Positions 1 through 5,866 of a stretch of 35,831 nucleotides of DNA are shown piece by piece. The position numbers and the translations under genes are program-made. Every line of letters begins with the position of its first letter. The stretch's first letter is position 1. Source of the stretch: Candidatus Fibrimonadaceae bacterium. GTDB lineage: Bacteria > Fibrobacterota > Fibrobacteria > Fibrobacterales > Fibrobacteraceae. Location: the NCBI GenBank assembly GCA_031281275.1, contig JAITFP010000068.1, positions 1-35,831 on the forward strand, read 5' to 3'. The notes under the pieces were generated by a model. The model made no database searches. It saw only the letters and a list, made by a program, of their open reading frames with translations, and had not been told where the DNA came from.

Positions 1-558
1 CAGGCGGTGTCTTTGGTCGCGTTCTATGGGCGCATCTATTTCACCTTCTTGGTCGCGCAAAATTCCCCAAATCACCGCTCGGTATGTTCGCTCCAAAATT
101 CGCGCTTCCAGTTGGCGGGTTAATTCCCTGTGAGCCAAATCTGTTTTTGCCACAACCAAAAGACCTGGGGTGTCTTTGTCCAGTCTGTGCAAAATTCCAG
201 GGCGTAGCGGACCGTTCACTTGGGAAAGATTTTTGAAATGCCAAAGCAATGCGGCAGCAAGAGTTTTTTTGCTTACGCCATTTCCGGGGTGCATTGCCAT
301 ATCTCGCGGTTTATTGATTACCGCTAAATGCTCGTCTTCAAAAACTATGTTCAGCGGAATATTTTCCGGTTCCAAATGGCTTTCTGTTTTAACAGGCAGT
401 TGCAGAATTTCAATAGGCAAATCATTATTTTCCTCCACCTCAAAACTTTTTAGCAAGGGTTTGCCGTTTAATAGAACTTTTCCATCTGCAATTATTTTTT
501 GCAAATCTGTTCTGGAATATTCTGGATATTTCGCCTGCAAATATTTGTCTAGTCGCAT
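1..558 (-). CDS. rluD: RluA-family 23S rRNA pseudouridine synthase (RluD-like), partial
   Basis: The visible 186 residues start at the ATG at 558 and run off the left edge, so the C-terminus is missing. Residues 1-45 form an S4 RNA-binding domain (MRLDKYLQAK start), and residues 124-132 give the family signature HRLDKDTPG with catalytic Asp127. Family members convert specific uridines of 23S rRNA to pseudouridine in the cytoplasm. The usual signature ends in TSG or TTG, so Pro131 is a small oddity. The start overlaps the last 10 bases of the upstream permease gene (549-558), which suggests translational coupling at the end of the minus-strand run. RluD rather than RluB/C is inferred from the S4 domain and signature; exact target sites cannot be told from sequence. 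Confidence 0.9.
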   Translation of the reverse strand, partial: MRLDKYLQAKYPEYSRTDLQKIIADGKVLLNGKPLLKSFEVEENNDLPIEILQLPVKTESHLEPENIPLNIVFEDEHLAVINKPRDMAMHPGNGVSKKTLAAALLWHFKNLSQVNGPLRPGILHRLDKDTPGLLVVAKTDLAHRELTRQLEARILERTYRAVIWGILRDQEGEIDAPIERDQRHRL

Positions 559-1679
559 TTGGCTATACCCTTATTCCTCACAAAATAACTTTTATATGTG
601 GCAATGGCAATGCACGTGAAGGGAATGGCAAGCACAAACCCCAAAAATCCTAGCAGTTTTCCCCAAATAGCAAGAGACATCAAAATGAGAATAGGAGAAA
701 GACCGAGTACGCCGCCCATTATTTTTGGAGTTATCACCATATCTTGCAAAACTTGAATGCCTCCGTAAATTGCGGTTATTATCAAAACCACTTGCCAAAA
801 AGCAATTCCAGTTTCCAAAGAATAGATTAAACCCAAAAATGCCGCTATTGGTATACTAGCTATTTGCATATATGGAACCATATTCAAAACGCCTATAAAA
901 AGCCCAAAGGGAAGCCCTAAAGGTAATCCCATTATGTTAAACGATATTGCAAAAAGCATCCCGACTATGGCGGCAATGGAGGTTTGTGCTCTAAAATACT
1001 TGCTCATTATATTGTCAAAAGAACCAAAAAACTGCAAAACCCTTTCTGAATATTCCTCAGGAATTTGCCTTGCCAGATTTTTTTTCATATTCTCAAAGTC
1101 CAGCAACATAAGTACTAGGCAAAGCACAACCATAAAAATACCTATAAACCATACCAGCACCTTGCCAACCCCAGAAAATACGCCAACCGCGCTCGGCAAA
1201 ATTTTACCCAAAATACTCTGAGAAATTTTAAGCAAATCCATATTTTGAAGCCTATTCAAAACAGGTTCAAAATCCTTTTCTTCCCATATTTGTTGTATTC
1301 TTTCTAAAAAATCACTTGGCAAATATTCCATTAGAGTTTCTTTCCAAGCACTGTTATGCGCATATTTTTGCAATAAACGCCCTAAATTCACTCCTTGTTC
1401 AATCATCATAGGAACAAATATAAATGCCGCGCCCACGCAAACCACCAGCACAATAAGCAAAACCAAAATGGCAGCCACCCATCTATACTTAATCTTTTTT
1501 TGCAAAATATTCACAAGCGGATTCAAAATATAAGCGAGCAAAAACGCTATAACAAAGGGGGTAAGTACATCAGACAAATAATAGAGAAGCGCAAAAAATA
1601 CCGCAAAACCAGAAGCCGCAAACATAAAACGCATTTTGCGGTCTGAATTCCAATAAATTTCAGTTGGGTTTTGAGACAT
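549..1679 (-). CDS. AI-2E/PerM-family membrane permease
   Basis: This 376-residue protein has paired hydrophobic segments near residues 17-60 and 70-92, a soluble stretch at about 95-160, then further membrane spans (about 165-190, 225-265, 275-320, 325-365). That is the layout of the AI-2E transporter/PerM family (PF01594). Members export small molecules or act as ion antiporters; the substrate here is unknown and AI-2 should not be assumed. A -10-like box (TTTACTATATTT, minus strand, 1689-1700) lies 9 bases before the ATG and overlaps the end of mqnD, so the gene may be transcribed on its own with a leader of about 4 nt as well as by read-through. Its 3' end overlaps rluD by 10 bases. Confidence 0.85.
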   Translation of the reverse strand: MSQNPTEIYWNSDRKMRFMFAASGFAVFFALLYYLSDVLTPFVIAFLLAYILNPLVNILQKKIKYRWVAAILVLLIVLVVCVGAAFIFVPMMIEQGVNLGRLLQKYAHNSAWKETLMEYLPSDFLERIQQIWEEKDFEPVLNRLQNMDLLKISQSILGKILPSAVGVFSGVGKVLVWFIGIFMVVLCLVLMLLDFENMKKNLARQIPEEYSERVLQFFGSFDNIMSKYFRAQTSIAAIVGMLFAISFNIMGLPLGLPFGLFIGVLNMVPYMQIASIPIAAFLGLIYSLETGIAFWQVVLIITAIYGGIQVLQDMVITPKIMGGVLGLSPILILMSLAIWGKLLGFLGFVLAIPFTCIAIATYKSYFVRNKGIAKCD

Positions 1680-1681
1680 AG

Positions 1682-2461
1682 CTAGGGCAAATATAGTAAA
1701 CTAAATGCCTTTTCGCTTTTTTCGCCCCTATTCAGCGAGTACTCATTAACAAACATCTTTATATGTTGCAAAATAACCGCGTCATCATCAATTTGGGCTA
1801 GTTTTCTGATGAAATCGGTAATGGGTTCTTTGCGTTCCCAAGCGAGTTCCAAACTTTTTTGAACGCATAAATCCATCTCTTTGGCAAGTTTTTCGCCCAA
1901 ATCTTTTTTTATTACCGTGCATCCCAGCGGTATTGGAATTTGCAATTCCTGCTCCCAATATGCGCCCAAGTCTGCTATTAAATGCAAACCGTCTCTCTGC
2001 CAGGTAAAGCGATGTTCGTGTATAACCACTCCTTGTTTTATTTTTTTCTCACGAAGCTCGCGGTATAGTTCGTCAAATTTTAGGATTTGGATTTCTGGGT
2101 CATTTTTCTTTATCCAGAATTTGAATAAAGCGGCTGCGGTTGTTTGTTTGCCGGGTAAATAGACTGGTAATTCGGGGTCAAATTCTTCGCTGAAAGAAGA
2201 AAGCAATAAAGGTCCGCAGCCATATCCCATTGCTCCGCCGCTATCCAAAATTCTATATTTGTCTTTAACCAAAGGATACACAGCACAGCTCACTTTTGCC
2301 ATATCCAATTCACCTTTCAAAACTTTTTCATTCAATGTTTGAACATCGGAATATTCAACTGAAATGGAGCAAGGAGTTTTAACTTTGCCTTCAATGAGGT
2401 TTTGATAGATAAAGGTATCGTTTGGGCAAGGGGAAATGCCCAGTGAAATTTTTACAGGCAT
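1682..2461 (-). CDS. mqnD: 1,4-dihydroxy-6-naphthoate synthase (MqnD)
   Basis: The 259-residue product opens with the MqnD signature (LGISPCPNDTF, residues 7-17) and keeps the DMAKVS and VVIHEHRFTW segments, the latter holding the conserved His. MqnD makes 1,4-dihydroxy-6-naphthoate from cyclic dehypoxanthine futalosine in the futalosine route to menaquinone, so menaquinone-based anaerobic respiration is implied. I chose the ATG at 2461 because the family signature begins a few residues later; ATGs at 2473 and 2503 are alternatives but add residues foreign to the family. The chosen start overlaps the end of the esterase gene by 10 bases, echoing the permease/rluD overlap. No other mqn gene is in the window. 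Confidence 0.92.
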   Translation of the reverse strand: MPVKISLGISPCPNDTFIYQNLIEGKVKTPCSISVEYSDVQTLNEKVLKGELDMAKVSCAVYPLVKDKYRILDSGGAMGYGCGPLLLSSFSEEFDPELPVYLPGKQTTAAALFKFWIKKNDPEIQILKFDELYRELREKKIKQGVVIHEHRFTWQRDGLHLIADLGAYWEQELQIPIPLGCTVIKKDLGEKLAKEMDLCVQKSLELAWERKEPITDFIRKLAQIDDDAVILQHIKMFVNEYSLNRGEKSEKAFSLLYLP

Positions 2462-3102
2462 TTTGCAATCCATTTTCCGAGCGCACTCAACTCTTCCATG
2501 CACACAGAATGTTGCATATCATAAGAATGTTTCTCTATAGGATTCCCATTTGATTTCAAGAAATCAAACGCTTTTTGACTTAGAGAGGGCGATACAACAT
2601 TATCGTAGTTTCCGTAACCGAAAAACACAGGGATTTTGGAATTTACTCCGTCACGCGGCATTGTGCTTGTTGTGGGAAAATAAGAAGAAAGACTGGCGGC
2701 TCCTGCCAGTTTTTTTGGATAGCGAGTTGCTGTGTGCAAAGCCATAACTCCGCCTTGGCTAAATCCTATGAGCAAAATTTTCTCCGAACTTATGCCCTTT
2801 TCAATTTCTGCATCTACAAATTCCGCAACAAATTTGGAATTTTTCTCAATACCCTCAATATCTGGATTTAGTCCCAAATCCATATCCGAAATATCATACC
2901 AAGCCCGCATTTTATATCCGCCATTTATCGTAACAGGCATTATGGGTGCGTGTGGGAAAATAAATCTTATAACTAAATTTTCGGGCAGTCCAAGCTCTGG
3001 AACAATGTCTGCAAAATCGTGACCATCTGCGCCAAGACCGTGCATCCAGATGATTGCGGCGGTTGGGTTGGACCTAGTTTCTTTGGTTATGGAGTCTAGC
3101 AT
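2452..3102 (-). CDS. Phospholipase/carboxylesterase, alpha/beta hydrolase
   Basis: The 216-residue protein matches the PF02230 carboxylesterase family. It has the oxyanion segment WMHGLGADGHDF (19-30), nucleophile Ser115 in GFSQGG, Asp167 in GNYDNVV and His198 in DMQHSV, so the catalytic triad is complete. No signal peptide is visible, so it should be cytoplasmic. Family members hydrolyse short acyl esters or lysophospholipids; the substrate is not predictable here. The ATG directly abuts the TAA of the CsgG-like gene, with GGGAG about 9 bases upstream as ribosome site inside that gene, so it is co-transcribed with it. Confidence 0.88.
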   Translation of the reverse strand: MLDSITKETRSNPTAAIIWMHGLGADGHDFADIVPELGLPENLVIRFIFPHAPIMPVTINGGYKMRAWYDISDMDLGLNPDIEGIEKNSKFVAEFVDAEIEKGISSEKILLIGFSQGGVMALHTATRYPKKLAGAASLSSYFPTTSTMPRDGVNSKIPVFFGYGNYDNVVSPSLSQKAFDFLKSNGNPIEKHSYDMQHSVCMEELSALGKWIAKCL

Positions 3103-4725
3103 TTATATTTTCTCCCGAACTTTTTTCTCCTCCACTTGTCTCCCATAGACTATTCCTCTTAAATTATAGGACATATATGCTGCGGTACGCCCTTTAAAAG
3201 GTATTATATTGTATAGTGCTTCAAGAACAAACGCAACTCCAATCTCTTCAGAACCTAAAACTATTCCGCCGCCGATAGGGAATATCGGTGCTGAAATTTT
3301 TGACACATCAACTTCTTTCAGTTTATCGCTGCCGAGTTTAGGTTCCTTTGACGAAATAGAGAAAAATCCCCATCCGGCACCTCCCGACAGGTACAAAAAA
3401 TCTGCCGGATACAGACTTACGAAAGCATTTATTTTAGTAACTCCAGTTGTCATATTACTGTCGTTTGTTAATACACCGGGTTTATTTTTTCTGACTTCAT
3501 CTCTATTAACGCTAAGACCACCCAAATCCAAATTGAGCCCATAACGGAAAAATTTAATGTCTTGCCTAGAGAGTTCAAGATATAAGTTGAATTGCCCACC
3601 TAGTGACTTAAAGTAATCAGGATCAATATCGTTCATATTCAAAGACACTCCGCCGCCAACACCAAATCCTATAATCGGGGCTGTTCGTTTTTCTTCTGCT
3701 TTCTTTGCCTCTATTCGTTGCTCTTCTTCCAGTTCCGCTGCCGTTATCTTCCTCGGTATCATATCTTCAACCATATCTATGGCAATATTTCTAAGTTCCA
3801 ATCTGGCTTCTGCCGAACCTTCTTTCAAATGCCTTAACTTCGAGGCATTCGTCACGCTTGACTTTTCTACGTTCACCAATCGGGCATTGATATTATAAGT
3901 ACCCATAACAGATTCAATGCTGGCAATGCAAATCTCAGCTATGCCATATTGCTTGCCCATGCGCGAAATTTCGCTATCGGCAACGGAGCCACTGTGCTGC
4001 TTCCCTAGCTCTCGGTCTATCTGTCTCGTAAATGCCTCGGAACGCTCCACCACCACGAAATCGCCGTTGTATCTGCTTCTCGTGAAGAGAGCTTCTAGCG
4101 TGTATGTGTAAAGTGCGTTCGCGCTCTGGTTATTTCTCCAGCTTCCCTGAACATAAACGGCTTTCTTTGGAAGACCTGGATTTGTTTGAACTGATATTGT
4201 TTCCATCATTTTCTCAAGGGCTTTGGTTATGGCAGCAGACATAGACGGACCATCATTAACGTCTTCGGTAACCACGCCAAGCCCCACCAATTGCGCTGTC
4301 TCCACATCTATTATGCGAGCAGATACCTGATGGGGATGTCTAGAATATGATTGGCGAATCATTCGTCCCTGCGAATCATACTTAGCTGGCACATAATAAC
4401 TTCCAAGGTCTGTTATGTCAGACACGCATACATATTTGGCACCAGCTTGCCTACCGAGTGCTACCATCTGGTCATCGTCAACATCACCGCTGTTTTGCTT
4501 GCTCAATTCCTCGTCTATGACGCTTGAACGTTCCACCACCTCGTATTTGCCACCTCTTACAAGAACATTCATGGTTGCCACCTTCAAGGCATTCTTCACC
4601 TCATTCGAATAGCCGCTTTGCTCAGATACGTAAACCGCTACCTTAGGTATTTGCGCAAAAGACAGGGCACAGAGAAGGCAGAGTGTCAATGTGGTTTTTG
4701 TGATAGCTAGGGTTGTTTTTTCCAT
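3103..4725 (-). CDS. Exported protein with two CsgG/LpoB-like domains and a C-terminal barrel-like domain
   Basis: This 540-residue protein has a signal peptide (about 1-25, ending SFAQ). Two homologous modules follow at about 27-180 and 187-330, each with the pattern VERS, then E(L)xKQ(N/H)SG(D/S)V and a G(R/K)Q stretch, seen in CsgG-type proteins. A charged linker rich in E, K and A (about 333-352) leads to a Gly- and aromatic-rich region (355-530) that reads like outer-membrane beta-barrel strands. CsgG relatives form outer-membrane secretion channels or act as periplasmic regulators of peptidoglycan synthesis. The lipobox Cys of CsgG is absent. GAGGAA lies just upstream of the ATG. It heads the minus-strand run. 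Function is inferred only at fold level. Confidence 0.6.
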   Translation of the reverse strand: MEKTTLAITKTTLTLCLLCALSFAQIPKVAVYVSEQSGYSNEVKNALKVATMNVLVRGGKYEVVERSSVIDEELSKQNSGDVDDDQMVALGRQAGAKYVCVSDITDLGSYYVPAKYDSQGRMIRQSYSRHPHQVSARIIDVETAQLVGLGVVTEDVNDGPSMSAAITKALEKMMETISVQTNPGLPKKAVYVQGSWRNNQSANALYTYTLEALFTRSRYNGDFVVVERSEAFTRQIDRELGKQHSGSVADSEISRMGKQYGIAEICIASIESVMGTYNINARLVNVEKSSVTNASKLRHLKEGSAEARLELRNIAIDMVEDMIPRKITAAELEEEQRIEAKKAEEKRTAPIIGFGVGGGVSLNMNDIDPDYFKSLGGQFNLYLELSRQDIKFFRYGLNLDLGGLSVNRDEVRKNKPGVLTNDSNMTTGVTKINAFVSLYPADFLYLSGGAGWGFFSISSKEPKLGSDKLKEVDVSKISAPIFPIGGGIVLGSEEIGVAFVLEALYNIIPFKGRTAAYMSYNLRGIVYGRQVEEKKVREKI

Positions 4726-4758
4726 ACTTTCCTCACTTGTTTAAGCATATTTTGGTAT

Positions 4759-4770
4759 AAATATAGTAAA
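4759..4770 (-). promoter_or_regulatory. Promoter -10 region of the CsgG-like gene
   Basis: On the minus strand this reads TTTACTATATTT, the exact 12-mer also found before the permease gene (1689-1700) and at 30629-30640. Taking TATATT as -10, transcription should start near 4753, giving a leader of about 28 nt that contains the GAGGAA ribosome site. The box abuts the repeat copy that begins at 4769. Confidence 0.6.
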
Positions 4771-4855
4771 ATTTTCTACTTTACACCCATCAAATGCAGC
4801 TCTTGGAAAAACTAGGCAAAATCCTGCCCTTTGTGGAAAATCCTGCCCGATATAT
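4769..4855 (+). repeat. Direct repeat copy A (duplicate of the radical SAM gene promoter and 5' end)
   Basis: Positions 4769-4849 are identical over 81 bases to 5780-5860. One mismatch (4850 A against 5861 G) is followed by five more matching bases. The copy includes the -10-like box, ATG and first 19 codons of the radical SAM gene at 5805. The offset is 1011 bases and the interval contains the whole FISUMP lipoprotein gene with its promoter. Confidence 0.95.
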
Positions 4856-4967
4856 CAGTACTTACTATAGTAAATTAATCCTTCAAACAACGAACGCTAT
4901 ACAAATGGAGCTTAGAGTTACTGTTGTAATTGAGACCATCATACCTGTCTTCTATGGACCGACCTGA
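4794..4967 (+). pseudogene. Decapitated 5' fragment of the radical SAM gene
   Basis: The duplicated ATG opens a 57-codon frame. Its first 20 residues equal those of the radical SAM protein (MQLLEKLGKILPFVENPARY); the remaining 37 codons are unrelated and run antisense into the 3' end of the FISUMP gene, stopping at TGA 4965-4967. Because the copy keeps the promoter box, it may still be transcribed, producing RNA antisense to the FISUMP transcript end. I regard it as a relic of duplication rather than a functional gene. Confidence 0.7.
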
Positions 4968-5747
4968 AGCACGGTCGCCATCGCTAGCGCTACTCCACCA
5001 AATAGCGTGGTAGCCGGTAGCTTCAAAAGAGCCACTCGGATCGGCACTGCCGCCCGGCAGAGCGGAAAAATTATAGGAATCTGGACCATTGCCATCATTG
5101 TCCCATCCGCTCTTTACTTTCAAATGTTTGCCTGCACAACGGCAATCTTTTTCGCTCTCAATATAATCCATCAATTGTTCCCATTCGTCAGCGCTTGGTA
5201 AATGCCAGCCACTAGGACACACTGTTGTAGCCATTTCCCAATCGTAAAGACGACCATAGCTATCGCAGTTGGCAGTTTTATTGCCTTGACATTTGCTACC
5301 GTTAACATTATAGTTCAAATTCCTTGCCATCCAAACTTGAGTGCCAATAACAACGATTTTATATGTTTGGTTATCACGAGAATCCGTTATGTCAGTTGCA
5401 TCGATTATATCAGGTACCGAGCTACTGCTCTGCTCGGAAGAGGAACTGCTATCGCCAATGGAACTACTAGAGTTATCTGAACTGCTGCTTTCCTCAGAGG
5501 AAGAGGAATTCACAGAAGAAGAGGAACTGCTACTGCCAACGGAACTACTAGAGTTATCTGAACTACTGCTCTCCTCAGAGGAAGAGGAATTCATAGAAGA
5601 AGAGGAACTACTGGAATAATTTGGACTGTTGCTCAACTCAGAGGAACTGCTGGAAAGCTGGGTACTACTACCATCGTCATTATCCGATGAGCAAGAAAAT
5701 GTGAATGCCAAGGCAAGCCCAAAGATTGCAGTGAGTGCATTTCTCAT
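4875..5747 (-). CDS. FISUMP-domain lipoprotein with Ser-rich linker
   Basis: The 290-residue product has a lipoprotein signal peptide with lipobox FTFSC (Cys19). Residues 20-110 are a Ser/Glu/Asn/Asp-rich linker of runs of four to seven serines. Residues 118-290 form a FISUMP domain: DSRDNQTYK, IGTQVWMARNLNY, YGRLYDW, CPSGWHLPSADEW, FSALPGG, WWSSAS and YSVRCLKD. Function of the domain is not established; a surface role is likely from lipidation and the flexible linker. AAGGAG precedes the ATG and a TTTGTATATT box (about 5773-5782, minus strand) should start RNA near 5766. The gene lies between two copies of the neighbouring gene's 5' end, a strong sign of recent insertion or rearrangement. 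Confidence 0.88.
   Translation of the reverse strand: MRNALTAIFGLALAFTFSCSSDNDDGSSTQLSSSSSELSNSPNYSSSSSSSMNSSSSEESSSSDNSSSSVGSSSSSSSVNSSSSEESSSSDNSSSSIGDSSSSSEQSSSSVPDIIDATDITDSRDNQTYKIVVIGTQVWMARNLNYNVNGSKCQGNKTANCDSYGRLYDWEMATTVCPSGWHLPSADEWEQLMDYIESEKDCRCAGKHLKVKSGWDNDGNGPDSYNFSALPGGSADPSGSFEATGYHAIWWSSASDGDRASGRSIEDRYDGLNYNSNSKLHLYSVRCLKD
5460..5610 (-). repeat. 81-bp tandem repeat coding the Ser-rich linker
   Basis: Bases 5460-5529 recur at 5541-5610 with only a few substitutions, an offset of 81 bases or exactly 27 codons. Each unit codes runs of Ser separated by Glu-Glu or Asp-Asn pairs. In-frame tandem repeats of this kind can change linker length by slippage or recombination. Confidence 0.85.
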
Positions 5748-5772
5748 TGTCTATTCTCCTTTGTTTCATTAT

Positions 5773-5793
5773 AATATACAAATTTTCTACTTT
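5773..5793. promoter_or_regulatory. Divergent promoters of the FISUMP gene and the radical SAM gene
   Basis: On the minus strand TATATT (5778-5773), preceded by TTTG, serves the FISUMP gene with a leader of about 19 nt containing AAGGAG. On the plus strand TTTTCTACTTTA (-10 TACTTT, 5788-5793) puts the start of transcription near 5800, five bases before the radical SAM ATG, with no Shine-Dalgarno sequence. The plus-strand box lies inside the duplicated segment and so is also present in copy A. Confidence 0.5.
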
Positions 5794-5866
5794 ACACCCA
5801 TCAAATGCAGCTCTTGGAAAAACTAGGCAAAATCCTGCCCTTTGTGGAAAATCCTGCCCGGTATAT
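5780..5866 (+). repeat. Direct repeat copy B (native promoter and 5' end of the radical SAM gene)
   Basis: This is the partner of 4769-4855, identical over 5780-5860. It is taken as the native copy because its reading frame continues into the full-length radical SAM protein, whereas copy A is truncated. Confidence 0.95.

Noticed and set aside
2462-2503. Upstream ATGs (2473, 2503) as start of mqnD
   Set aside because: They add residues that do not fit the family and lie deeper in the esterase gene; 2473 remains possible.
4862-4873. Perfect 12-base palindrome TTACTATAGTAA beside the FISUMP stop codon
   Set aside because: AT-rich and short; it could be a promoter-like box or an insertion-end scar, but nothing else supports a function.
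5460-5610. Possible CRISPR-like repeat array
   Set aside because: Only two long units with no unique spacers, in frame within a coding linker.
5341-5619. Open frame on plus coding Glu/Leu-rich repeats
   Set aside because: It is the reverse-strand reading of the Ser-rich linker of the FISUMP lipoprotein; the repeats explain the openness.
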